Assembly (NCBI GenBank): GCA_024653355.1
Contig: JANLFQ010000001.1
Coordinates: 1,076,576 to 1,140,575, forward strand
Direction: 5' to 3'
Length of the DNA stretch: 64,000 nt
From: a candidate division WOR-3 bacterium
Lineage (GTDB): Bacteria > Hydrothermota > Tepidihabitantia > Tepidihabitantales > Tepidihabitantaceae
Shown: in pieces, positions 7,516 through 15,559 of the stretch
How positions within the stretch are numbered: position 1 is the first letter of the stretch
Layout of the letters: every line of letters begins with the position of its first letter
The notes under the pieces: generated by a model
What the model was told of the DNA's origin: nothing
The model's input: only the letters and a program-made list of their open reading frames with translations
Databases searched by the model: none
Position numbers and translations under genes: made by a program

Positions 7516-9330
7516 TTACTTAAATAAGGTGGCACTGTCCGATGGGTGCAGGTACTCATAAATCTTTTCCGCCAGGCTCCGGCCGATGCCCTTAACCCGG
7601 GCGATGTCATCAACACCCGCCCCGCGCAGTTTGTTAAGCGAGCCAAAGTGCTGCAGTAGCGCCTGACGCCGCACCGTGCCAATTCCGGGAATTTTATCAA
7701 TTTCCGATTCCACCAGTTTCTTGCTGCGCAGTTTCCGGTGGAAGGTGATGGCAAAACGGTGCGACTCGTCCCGAATCCGCTTTAGAAGTTTCAAAGCCGC
7801 CGATGTTGCGGGTATCGAAATCTCTCTGCCATCGATGTAAAACAAACTGTCGGTTCGTTTCGCCAGCCCGAGAATCGGAATCTCCTGGTCAAATTGATGA
7901 TACGCCTTAACCGCTGCGGAAAGTTGCCCTTTGCCGCCATCAACCAGCACCAAATCGGGCAACGGCAGGTTTTTCTCCAAAAGCCCGCGCACCCGCCGCG
8001 CCAGCACCTCTTCCATCATCGCAAAGTCGTTTGGACCGGACACGGTTCGAATCTTAAACAGCCGGTACTGGCTCTTTATCGGTTTGCCGTCGCGGAACAC
8101 AACCACCGAACCCACCGCATTACTGCCCTGCGTATTGGAGATGTCAACCCCTTCAATCAAGCGTGGTGGGGTCGGCAGTCCCAAAATTTCTGCCAGTTGC
8201 CGGCTACCCTCCGGAATCCGTGCCGTTGCCGGCAACGCCTCAACTAACGCCTTTTCCGCATTACGCTGTGCCAGTTCAACCAGTTTCCGTTTTTCCCCCC
8301 GCTGGGGCGCGCTGATTTCAACCTTACGCCGTCCTTTCTCCCAGAACAGTTCCCGGAAAAGTTCCTCCTCGGCAATCGGTGCCGGCAGGACAATTTCCTC
8401 TGGTAGGTCTGCGGTGTGGGTGTAAATCGACCGTAAAAGCCCGTGGAGCAGTTCCTCTTCTGATATGTCGCGGGTGGCGTTGAGCAGGTACTCTTCACGG
8501 GCGACGATTTTACCCTCGCGAATGCGGAACAGCGTCGCGGCCGCACTTTTTTCCGCCCGTGCCAGCCCAATCACATCCCGCCCGATTCTGTCGGTAGTAG
8601 CAACCTGCTGATTGCGAATAATCTCGCGCAGCGCCATTAACTGGTCGCGCAACAGCGCCGCCTGCTCGTACCGCTGCGCCTGCGCCTCTTCCCACATCCG
8701 CCTTTCCAGTTCCCCGGTCAACTTTTCACTGTTGCCGGAAAGAAACTGAATCACATCGTTTACCCGTTGCCGGTACTCATCAGCATCCACATTGCCCCGG
8801 CAAGGTCCCAGACACCGTTTCATTTGAAAGTTGAGACAGGGCTCGGCACGGCTCGGGTCGGGCAAAGTCCGCTTGCAGGTCCGGATGCGAAAGATGCGTT
8901 TCACCGCGCGCAACGCCCGGCGTAACTCCCGGGCGCTTGTGTAAGGTCCGAACAAAACTGCACCATCCGGCTTGATGTTGCGCGTGACAAAAATCCGGGG
9001 AAACGGCTCATTTACGGTAATCTTGAGATAAGGGTACTTCTTGTCGTCGCGCAGCCGGACATTGTAGCGGGGCTTTTTAATCTTGATTAAACTCTCTTCT
9101 AAGAGTAGCGCCTCAACCTCAGACCGGGTGACGATGGTCTCGATGTCGCTGGTCCGGCGAACAAGCGCCGCAAGCCGGGGGTCCTTTTGCCCACCGAGAT
9201 AGGCACGCAACCGGTCACGCAGTATCCGTGCCTTTCCGATGTAGATAACCCGACCTTTATCGTCCTTTAGAAGGTAAACACCCGGCTCGGTTGGTGCCTG
9301 GGCAATTTTCTCGGCAACACGGTCCTTCAT
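7516..9330 (-). CDS. uvrC: UvrABC excinuclease subunit C
   Basis: Makes the two incisions in nucleotide excision repair. At 604 aa it is full length. In order: GIY-YIG nuclease (GVYLLKD...VIYIGKA, residues 17-35), a Cys cluster near 150-175, the UVR motif that contacts UvrB (about 205-235), the RNase H-like C-terminal endonuclease with GVDISN and LVDGGKGQL, and two helix-hairpin-helix motifs (IPGIG and VKGIG) at the end. It lies about 35 bases downstream of rtcB on the same strand and is likely co-transcribed. Confidence 0.96.
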   Translation of the reverse strand: MKDRVAEKIAQAPTEPGVYLLKDDKGRVIYIGKARILRDRLRAYLGGQKDPRLAALVRRTSDIETIVTRSEVEALLLEESLIKIKKPRYNVRLRDDKKYPYLKITVNEPFPRIFVTRNIKPDGAVLFGPYTSARELRRALRAVKRIFRIRTCKRTLPDPSRAEPCLNFQMKRCLGPCRGNVDADEYRQRVNDVIQFLSGNSEKLTGELERRMWEEAQAQRYEQAALLRDQLMALREIIRNQQVATTDRIGRDVIGLARAEKSAAATLFRIREGKIVAREEYLLNATRDISEEELLHGLLRSIYTHTADLPEEIVLPAPIAEEELFRELFWEKGRRKVEISAPQRGEKRKLVELAQRNAEKALVEALPATARIPEGSRQLAEILGLPTPPRLIEGVDISNTQGSNAVGSVVVFRDGKPIKSQYRLFKIRTVSGPNDFAMMEEVLARRVRGLLEKNLPLPDLVLVDGGKGQLSAAVKAYHQFDQEIPILGLAKRTDSLFYIDGREISIPATSAALKLLKRIRDESHRFAITFHRKLRSKKLVESEIDKIPGIGTVRRQALLQHFGSLNKLRGAGVDDIARVKGIGRSLAEKIYEYLHPSDSATLFK

Positions 9331-9366
9331 AACCGGCTCGCCTGCGGCGCAACCTGCTGGCTACGC

Positions 9367-10824
9367 TTAGCCCTTGACCACACCCAACGGCTTCATCCGC
9401 GCCACCTTGCGGGCGATGCCCGCCCGGTGACACACATCAACCACTTTGTCAACATCTTTATAGGCGTCCGGCACCTCTTCGTTCAAAACCTCCCGGCTTG
9501 CTGCCATAACCAAAATCCCCTGGGCGCGCAGTTCTGCCGCCACATCGCGCTTTTTCGTCTCCTCCAGCGCCCGGGTCCTTGACCACACCCGACCCGCGCC
9601 ATGACAGGCAGAACCGAAGGTCTCCTGTGCCGCCTTTTCGGTGCCCAGCAGCAGGTAAGAACTGGTACCCATATCTCCGGGAATTAAAACCGGCTGACCC
9701 AGATGCCGGTACTTCTCCGGTACTGCCGGATGCCCGGGTGGAAATGCGCGCGTTGCCCCCTTCCGGTGCACACACAGTTTCATCCTTTTACCGTTGACCT
9801 CGTGTTCCTCAATCTTGGCGATGTTGTGCGCCACATCGTAAACCTGACTCATCCCCAGCCTCTCAATTGGGATGCCAAGCACTTGAGAAAACGCCTCTCG
9901 TACCCAATGGGTGATTGCCTGGCGATTTGCCCAGGCGTAGTTCGCCGCCGCAACCATTGCCCCGAAATACTTCTTTCCCTCAGGTGAGTCAATCGGCGCA
10001 CAGGCAAGTTGCCGGTCAACGAGATGAATCCCGTACTTGCGCGCCGCGGCAACCAGACTCTTAACATTGTCATCACAAATCTGGTAACCCAAACCCCGGG
10101 AGCCGGTATGAATCATCACCGTAATCTGACCCAGATAAATGCCCAGTTCTGCTGCCGCCTTTGGGTCGTAGATTTCCACCACCTCCTGAATTTCAAGGAA
10201 ATGGTTGCCCGCGCCCAGCGTTCCCAATTGCGGCATCCCCCGTTCCAGCGCCCGGGCAGATACACCGGCAAGGTCGGCACCCTTCATCTCACCCTGCTCC
10301 TCAGTAAACTCTAAATCTTCCGGCGTGCCATAACCCTGTTCCACTGCCCAGCGCGCCCCTTTGGTTAAAACCTCGGCAACCGTCTTTTGCGAAATCCGGA
10401 TTTTACCCTTTGAGCCCACACCGGACGGAACATTGTAGAAAATCGCCTGTACCAGTTTTTCCAGTAGTTCCGGTTTCAGGTCCTTGCGCTCAAGATTGGT
10501 GCGCAAGAGGCGCACACCACAGTTGATGTCATAGCCCACGCCACCGGGCGAAATCACGCCCTGATTCAGGTCAAAGGCAGCAACACCACCAATCGCAAAA
10601 CCGTAACCCCAGTGGATATCGGGCATCGCGAGAGAGTTACCAACAATGCCCGGCAAGGTCGCCACATTGGCAACCTGTTCTGGTGCCTGGTCTGCCTTGA
10701 TGTCTTCAATCAAAGTCGCATCCGCATAAATCACACCATCAACCCGCATCTCCGGCTTATAACTTCTGGGAATTAGAAGTTTGGTGTCGTCCAGTCTCTC
10801 TAAAGGTCCATTCCATCCTGCCAT
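9367..10824 (-). CDS. rtcB: RNA-splicing ligase RtcB
   Basis: A 3'-phosphate/5'-OH RNA ligase that uses GTP and Mn2+ in RNA repair or tRNA splicing. Family motifs are GYDINCGVRLL (about residue 100), GAGNHFLEIQ, HTGSRGLGYQ, HRKGATRAFPPGH, GDMGTSSYLL and the guanylated-His region CHGAGR. The 485-aa length is normal. I chose the ATG at 10822-10824: a perfect TATAAT lies six bases upstream, which makes an upstream TTG impossible as a transcribed start and implies a leaderless mRNA. No archease or RtcA gene is adjacent. Confidence 0.95.
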   Translation of the reverse strand: MAGWNGPLERLDDTKLLIPRSYKPEMRVDGVIYADATLIEDIKADQAPEQVANVATLPGIVGNSLAMPDIHWGYGFAIGGVAAFDLNQGVISPGGVGYDINCGVRLLRTNLERKDLKPELLEKLVQAIFYNVPSGVGSKGKIRISQKTVAEVLTKGARWAVEQGYGTPEDLEFTEEQGEMKGADLAGVSARALERGMPQLGTLGAGNHFLEIQEVVEIYDPKAAAELGIYLGQITVMIHTGSRGLGYQICDDNVKSLVAAARKYGIHLVDRQLACAPIDSPEGKKYFGAMVAAANYAWANRQAITHWVREAFSQVLGIPIERLGMSQVYDVAHNIAKIEEHEVNGKRMKLCVHRKGATRAFPPGHPAVPEKYRHLGQPVLIPGDMGTSSYLLLGTEKAAQETFGSACHGAGRVWSRTRALEETKKRDVAAELRAQGILVMAASREVLNEEVPDAYKDVDKVVDVCHRAGIARKVARMKPLGVVKG

Positions 10825-10830
10825 CAAAAT

Positions 10831-10859
10831 ATTATAAAAGGATATCCTGAATCAGTCAA
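10831..10859 (-). promoter_or_regulatory. Promoter of rtcB-uvrC, leaderless spacing
   Basis: TTGACT (10854-10859), 17-base spacer, TATAAT (10831-10836), then only ATTTTG before the rtcB ATG. Transcription should start at or within a base or two of the start codon. Confidence 0.65.
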
Positions 10860-10891
10860 CCGCGTTGGGATTTTGTACGGCTATTGTCTCC

Positions 10892-10919
10892 TTGACTCTT
10901 TGTTTACCCCGGCGATAAT
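10892..10919 (+). promoter_or_regulatory. Promoter of the surface-protein gene
   Basis: TTGACT (10892-10897), 16 bases, GATAAT (10914-10919). AT-rich sequence follows, and AAGGAGG (10935-10941) lies six bases before the ATG at 10948. It is divergent from the rtcB promoter. Confidence 0.45.
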
Positions 10920-10947
10920 ATATATAAATGTATAAAGGAGGTTCGCA

Positions 10948-11511
10948 ATGCGTTTCAAGGTCGGTTTGCTGATTGTGCCGTTTGTTCTTGGCTTGTGTTT
11001 AAGCCAGGAACTTCTGGTTAATGGCAACTTCGAACAGGAGTTGTCTATTGGCTGGACTTATACCGATAGCGGTCTCGGCACCCATCAGGTACAGCGCGGC
11101 ACTGAATATCAACCGGACCCGGACTACGAAGCCTGGGTTTATCAATACGACAACCCGGGCTGGACAAGGCTCAGTCAAAAGGTTGATGTGCCGGGCATCG
11201 CCCTGAACCTATCCTTCTGGGCAAAGTTTACGGAAAGTGGTGGCACTTCGACCTGCTGGCCTGCAGCCTGCTTTCAGGTGTGCTACTATGATATCAACGA
11301 CAACCGCCTGGGTGAAACCCGTTACTACTACTCCACCTACGCCACCTGGACACCAACTCCGACTTTAAGCCTCTACCGCATCACCAACCCGGACTGGAAC
11401 CGGTACGAATTAAACATCGCCGATGAACTTATTGCCAATTTGCCCGGTATCAACCCGGGTGATATCGCCAAAGTTGAAGTTGCGCTCTGGAGTTATACCT
11501 ATTCGGGCTGA
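10948..11511 (+). CDS. Secreted surface protein, N-terminal part up to in-frame TGA
   Basis: The 187 codons before an in-frame TGA. The protein starts with a signal peptide (RFKVGLLIVPFVLGLCLS, cut near residue 19). A carbohydrate-binding-like β-sandwich follows, beginning LLVNGNFEQ and carrying three cysteines (STCWPAACFQVC). Excellent ribosome site AAGGAGG. The same frame continues directly after the TGA into the 450-codon segment at 11521-12873, so this is one 641-residue protein read through the TGA, not two genes. A SECIS-like hairpin follows the TGA, so selenocysteine is a possible reading. A nonsense mutation or sequencing error is the alternative, in which case this piece alone would be secreted without its anchor. 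Confidence 0.75.
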   Translation: MRFKVGLLIVPFVLGLCLSQELLVNGNFEQELSIGWTYTDSGLGTHQVQRGTEYQPDPDYEAWVYQYDNPGWTRLSQKVDVPGIALNLSFWAKFTESGGTSTCWPAACFQVCYYDINDNRLGETRYYYSTYATWTPTPTLSLYRITNPDWNRYELNIADELIANLPGINPGDIAKVEVALWSYTYSG

Positions 11512-11539
11512 GGCACTCCGGTGGCGGAGGTCTCCGCCG
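11509..11539 (+). promoter_or_regulatory. In-frame TGA with bacterial SECIS-like hairpin
   Basis: TGA at 11509-11511. The stem 11523-11528 (GGCGGA) pairs perfectly with 11533-11538 (TCCGCC) around the tetraloop GGTC (11529-11532). The first loop G is 18 bases after the TGA. From memory, the E. coli fdhF SECIS has an AGGUCU apical segment about 18-23 bases after its UGA, and SelB contacts the loop GU. The loop and spacing here match that closely. It is also ordinary coding sequence (Ala-Glu-Val-Ser-Ala), so coincidence in GC-rich DNA remains possible. Confidence 0.5.
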
Positions 11540-12873
11540 ATGACATCTCCTTAATTAACAACAATCAAGGTCCTTACATCCTGCTCAGCAGCAGAACCGT
11601 TCTGGACTCGCCGCCGGGCGGCAACAACAATGGGCGATTTGACCCGGGGGAAACGGGCGGTTTAATTGTCGGCTTGCGCAACATCGGTAATCAGGGAGTG
11701 GACAGTGTCTATGTCAAGTTACGCTCTTCTGACAGCCGCTTCGTTATCACCGACTCAATCAGCTCCTACGGCTCAATTCCTGCTGGCGCAACCCGAACCA
11801 ACGAAACCGACCCATTTGGCGTTCAGGTTGACCATTCAATCCCGATTGAAACACCGGTAACCCTTTACCTTTTCATCAACGGCACCGGCTACAACGACAC
11901 AATTCGCTTTAACATCGTGGTTGGCGAATTACGACCTTCCGACCCGATACCGGACAACGGCAATCCGCCCCGTTACTGGGCTTACGACGACATTGACACC
12001 CTCTATCCCCAGCATCCCAACTTCTCCTGGATAGAAATCAACAATCGGGGCACTCGCCTATCCCTTAGTGATGACCAGACGATTACCATTGACCTGCCGT
12101 TCACCTGGCAGTTCTACGGTTCAACCTATACTCAAATCTCCATCTGCTCCAATGGCTGGGTCGCACCGGGTTTCACCACCACCACCGCTTACAACAACAC
12201 ATCGTTACCCACGACATCTTTACCGGGTGCCATCTGCCTTAACTGGGATGACCTTTATCCACCGGTTGGTAACGGCGTCTGGTACTTTTACGACGCCGAT
12301 AACCACCGCTTTATTGTCGAATGGGATTCGGTACACTATTTCCCTGGCTCCGGTGCCCCTTATGAACGATTCCAGCTCGTCCTCTACGACCCAACGACCC
12401 CGACTCCGACCGGCGACAATCTAATTGTCGTCCAGTACCTCACCGCCAACCAGTACACTTCAAGCACCGTTGGTATCCAGGACCCGAGCCAGACCATCGC
12501 TATCCAGTGCCTGTTTGACAACAACTATCATCGAGGCAGCGCCCCAATCGCTCCGGGCCGGGCAATCAAATACACCACTGCGGCCCCAAGCGCAATCGCT
12601 GAAGAACCCAAAACCCATCCCGCTCAACTGGCACTCATCTGTTATCCCAACCCCAGCCGCGGAACGGTCCGATTCTTCTCAAACCTTGGCACCGATGTGC
12701 CTGTCAACATCTACGACCGCACCGGCCGGTTGGTGCGCACCCTTTCAGACCGTGAAAACTGGATTTGGGACGGCAAAGACGCACGGGGCAAACCCGTACC
12801 ACCCGGTGTTTACTTCTCCCGCCTGAACTCACCGGAAATTCAGGCTGAAACAAAGTTCGTTATCGCCCGCTAA
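11521..12873 (+). CDS. Surface protein, continuation after TGA, with C-terminal sorting-type domain
   Basis: The downstream 450 codons in the same frame as 10948-11511. No ribosome site precedes the nominal GTG at 11521, so independent initiation is unlikely. Content: a CARDB/Ig-like segment (about 20-135, DPGETGGLIVGLRNIGN), a β-rich domain with ICSNGWVAPG and NDDLYPP-like text, and a C-terminal tail of about 75 residues starting at CYPNPSRGTVRF. The tail continues through IYDRTGRLVRTL and ends GVYFSRL...KFVIAR. The tail is of the Por-secretion/FlgD-like type that directs export or attachment in FCB bacteria. A strong terminator follows the stop. Confidence 0.75.
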   Translation: MAEVSADDISLINNNQGPYILLSSRTVLDSPPGGNNNGRFDPGETGGLIVGLRNIGNQGVDSVYVKLRSSDSRFVITDSISSYGSIPAGATRTNETDPFGVQVDHSIPIETPVTLYLFINGTGYNDTIRFNIVVGELRPSDPIPDNGNPPRYWAYDDIDTLYPQHPNFSWIEINNRGTRLSLSDDQTITIDLPFTWQFYGSTYTQISICSNGWVAPGFTTTTAYNNTSLPTTSLPGAICLNWDDLYPPVGNGVWYFYDADNHRFIVEWDSVHYFPGSGAPYERFQLVLYDPTTPTPTGDNLIVVQYLTANQYTSSTVGIQDPSQTIAIQCLFDNNYHRGSAPIAPGRAIKYTTAAPSAIAEEPKTHPAQLALICYPNPSRGTVRFFSNLGTDVPVNIYDRTGRLVRTLSDRENWIWDGKDARGKPVPPGVYFSRLNSPEIQAETKFVIAR

Positions 12874-12888
12874 AGGTTACAAAAAGTT

Positions 12889-12925
12889 GCGGGGCGGTCA
12901 TTGGTTCCGCCCCGCCTTTTCTTTT
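12889..12925 (+). terminator. Rho-independent terminator
   Basis: GCGGGGCGG (12889-12897) pairs with CCGCCCCGC (12907-12915) over a nine-base loop, followed by CTTTTCTTTT. It ends the surface-protein transcript and overlaps the last codons of queH on the other strand. Confidence 0.8.
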
Positions 12926-13455
12926 ATAGAAAATTCGCAGCCGCAGTAGACCTGCCGATAAAGCCCTAACTCGCGCGAAATCTCAACACTGTGTTTAAAT
13001 CCATCCCGTTTTTTCCAGTCCTCTTCAATGAACTCAATCCCCGCCATCGCGGCAACCTCTCTGCCAATTTGGTTTATCACATCTGCGCGCTTATTTGGTC
13101 CTATTGTCAGCGTCGAGGCAATTGCGCCGCAACCGATTTCCCGTGCCCGTTTTCCGCACTCCTCCAGTCGCAATCGGAAACAGACCTCGCACCGCTTTCC
13201 ACCTTCCGGCTCATTCTCCAACCCCTTTACCGCTTCCCGAAACCGCCCGTGTTCATACGGGCCATACTCAATCGGAATGTGCCATAAGAAACTCAATCGC
13301 CGCACCGCATCTTGACGCCGTCGGAACTCCTCTTCCGGGAAGATGTTCGGGTTGTAGAAAAAACCGGTCACCTCGTAAATCGGTTGCAGCCGACGCACCA
13401 CCGCGCTCGCACAGGGTGCGCAGCAGATATGAAGCAGGAGGCGGCTGGTGCTCAA
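12898..13455 (-). CDS. queH: Epoxyqueuosine reductase QueH
   Basis: The non-cobalamin epoxyqueuosine reductase (formerly DUF208), last step of queuosine formation in tRNA. Conserved cysteines are all visible: HICCAPC (C11, C12, C15), RCEVC, and YCGCEFS at the C-terminus, which together hold the iron-sulphur cluster and iron site. NPNIFPEEEF and LTIGPNKRAD are family blocks. The start is TTG one base after the upstream stop, with no clear ribosome site, implying translational coupling. A queuosine-precursor transporter is encoded near 34 kb, consistent with salvage. Confidence 0.92.
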   Translation of the reverse strand: MSTSRLLLHICCAPCASAVVRRLQPIYEVTGFFYNPNIFPEEEFRRRQDAVRRLSFLWHIPIEYGPYEHGRFREAVKGLENEPEGGKRCEVCFRLRLEECGKRAREIGCGAIASTLTIGPNKRADVINQIGREVAAMAGIEFIEEDWKKRDGFKHSVEISRELGLYRQVYCGCEFSIKEKAGRNQ

Positions 13456-13456
13456 A

Positions 13457-14593
13457 TCAAACCGGCGGTCGGGTCTGAGAAACTTCTTTTAACGCCTTTA
13501 ACTCATTGACCAACTGGGTTGCCTCAAATGGGTTGCGCGCCCACAAGAGCAGCGCCCCTTTGTGCTCCCGCTTCTCATCTCGGGGCAACAACCTTAAAAA
13601 GTCTTCAACCTCCTGCTGTTTCATCCTCAGAAAACCGGCAAGATGCTCCCGACCCGTGCGGACAACGACAACCACCTCGTCCTCACGGGGAAAGGGCCAG
13701 CGGGTTGGGTCAACTGCTACCACTATGGTGCCTTCTGCCTCGGGCCGTTGCGCTGCCCGGGGTGAGAAAAATTCAAATCCGCGGCGAATCAAGCCCAAAT
13801 CCTCAATGTAAACCAGCCGCTCCAGTATCGCCTGCTGTTTCGGTGTTGTGCCCGCGGTCGGAAACGGTTCGTATGTTTTGGGTGGTCCTGCCGCCGTTTT
13901 GCCGAAACTGGTAACGGTTGGGGTGTACTCTAAAAATGGCGACATTGGCTGTTCAACCGCCACCTTTTTCTCTTCCCGCTTCGGTGCTTCGCCCACCACC
14001 CGCGGCACAACAATCTCTATCCCGTTGTCACCAAACCGCTCATAGGTCAAAACCCGGACATTGATGTTCATCCCCTTGAGGTAAACAATCATATCTTCTA
14101 CCGCCTTGGTCACCTCATCAACGACCACGACAACCGGGAACTTACCCTCATCAAGACTCTTTGCCACCGCCTCTTGAAACTTCTTTTCCTCCCACCCTGA
14201 TTTGACCCGACTGCGAATTTTCTCGCTCAGCGTTTTACCGGACGGGTCGCCAAACATCGCCGCCAATTGAGCAAACGGCTGGTGCCACAACCGCCCGCTT
14301 GCCGCCAAAAGGTCGCCGACCATCAAACTTATTCCTGTTTCCTCTTTCTGGTCCGGACAACCAACTAACATCACTTTGCCCGCCTCGTCCACCGCCACCA
14401 GTACCCGATTCGATGCCGCGCCCGGTACCAGCGTAACCGCCCGGGGCAAAGGAGCGTCGGCAAACGCCATCCCAAGAAACTCCGGAGCCTGATTGATGAG
14501 TTCCATGCGGTCTACCACACCGGGCACCGGCTTCGTGGGAAACTCCAGCCAATCTGGTGTCTCCTTATTTGCTCTGATAATACAGGGCTGCAT
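13457..14593 (-). CDS. PD-(D/E)XK-nuclease-like protein with degenerate active site, copy 2
   Basis: A 378-aa protein homologous to its upstream neighbour. Residues 65-110 read LVAVDEAGKVMLVGCP then DLLAASGRLW. This is the pattern of restriction-endonuclease-like proteins where one expects D...VEVK and then a LDYA helix, but the E-x-K positions are G78-C79-P80. A second block, FQEAVAKSLDEGKFPVVVVV...YLKGMNINVRVLTYERF (about 140-190), also matches that superfamily's C-terminal half. The remainder (about 200-378) is a linker plus an unrecognised domain. I infer a non-catalytic nuclease fold; the family name and role are unknown to me. It sits between pil genes and queH on the minus strand. Confidence 0.6.
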   Translation of the reverse strand: MQPCIIRANKETPDWLEFPTKPVPGVVDRMELINQAPEFLGMAFADAPLPRAVTLVPGAASNRVLVAVDEAGKVMLVGCPDQKEETGISLMVGDLLAASGRLWHQPFAQLAAMFGDPSGKTLSEKIRSRVKSGWEEKKFQEAVAKSLDEGKFPVVVVVDEVTKAVEDMIVYLKGMNINVRVLTYERFGDNGIEIVVPRVVGEAPKREEKKVAVEQPMSPFLEYTPTVTSFGKTAAGPPKTYEPFPTAGTTPKQQAILERLVYIEDLGLIRRGFEFFSPRAAQRPEAEGTIVVAVDPTRWPFPREDEVVVVVRTGREHLAGFLRMKQQEVEDFLRLLPRDEKREHKGALLLWARNPFEATQLVNELKALKEVSQTRPPV

Positions 14594-14595
14594 CT

Positions 14596-15516
14596 TTACC
14601 CTTCCTTGGGTTTGGGCGGTGGTCTTTTACCAGCCATCACCCCGGGTTTGGTTCCGGGTCCGGGTGGCTTGGCAACATTTTTCGCCGGCTCGGTCGGTAG
14701 CGCACCTGCCGGTATCGAGCGTGTTGGTTCCTCTTCCCTTTTTTCTTCTTCCTCTTCCTCAACAACCGGCGGCAACTCTGCCTCAACCGGTCGTGGAACA
14801 ACCGGCGGCTCTTGTCGGGGCGGAGTTGAAGGCAGGGCAAAAGTTGCGGGCGTTGATAAAACACCAAGCGCGGTTCGGGATGGGCTGACCGGCTCAACCA
14901 CGAGTATGCCACCTCGAACCCAGATTGAATAACTGACCACCGCAACCACGAGATTCATTCCTTTTAGATAGTCCAGGACCTGGCGTACCTCGCCGGTTGG
15001 ATGAGCGGTAACAATCAAAATCGGAAACCGCCCCTTTTCGAGGTTCGCAGCAACGGTTGGCTCAAACTGGTCAAAATCCCAGTCCGCACGGCTCCGCAAA
15101 AGCATCAACTCCTCTAAAGAAGCACCCTCAACCTCGGCAAAAATCTGGGAGAACTGCTCATAACTCATCCGCCACAGTCGGGTGCTTGCCGCGAGCACAT
15201 CGGCAACAACCGTTTGATAGGCATTGGGACCGGACTCATCCGGACACCCAACAAGAAAAACGCCCCCCATCTCATCGACCGCGACCAGAATCGGAGAACT
15301 AACACCAAAACTTTTCGAAACCGGTGCTGCAACCCGAAACGGTGCTGCTGACCGCTCTGCGAAGTTCAAAAATTCCGGCTTGCGCCGGATTAGCTCGGCA
15401 ACTTCGACAATTTTTATGTCAGCCGAATCGGGTGCATCCTGGGCAAAAGGAAAAACCTGCCAGCCTGGTTCCGCGGCTCGTGCCCGGATAAAAACCCGTG
15501 TTCCTCTTGGTGTCAT
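14596..15516 (-). CDS. PD-(D/E)XK-nuclease-like protein with degenerate active site, copy 1
   Basis: A 306-aa paralogue of the next gene. It shows the same blocks: LVAVDEMGGVFLVGCP (76-92), VLAASTRLWRMSYEQF, FEPTVAANLEKGRFPILIV and LDYLKGMNLVVAVVSY. The catalytic V-E-x-K is again replaced by VGCP (G90, P92). After residue 215 comes a low-complexity Pro/Glu tail with a run of glutamates and a basic Pro-rich end (about 240-306), probably disordered. Only two bases separate it from the second copy. I infer tandem duplication of an inactive nuclease-like domain used for binding. Confidence 0.6.
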   Translation of the reverse strand: MTPRGTRVFIRARAAEPGWQVFPFAQDAPDSADIKIVEVAELIRRKPEFLNFAERSAAPFRVAAPVSKSFGVSSPILVAVDEMGGVFLVGCPDESGPNAYQTVVADVLAASTRLWRMSYEQFSQIFAEVEGASLEELMLLRSRADWDFDQFEPTVAANLEKGRFPILIVTAHPTGEVRQVLDYLKGMNLVVAVVSYSIWVRGGILVVEPVSPSRTALGVLSTPATFALPSTPPRQEPPVVPRPVEAELPPVVEEEEEEKREEEPTRSIPAGALPTEPAKNVAKPPGPGTKPGVMAGKRPPPKPKEG

Positions 15517-15559
15517 CTCTGCGCCCTGGGTCTTGCGGTGAAAATCTTACTATTAAACC

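Noticed and set aside
7434-7516. Terminator between the GTPase and uvrC
   Set aside because: GGCGCG and CGCGCC can pair around a 15-base loop, but no T-run follows on either strand.
11509-11511. Genome-wide reassignment of TGA to Trp or Gly
   Set aside because: Several clear genes end at TGA (purD, acyl-CoA dehydrogenase, first epimerase, DUF58 protein), so TGA is a normal stop here.
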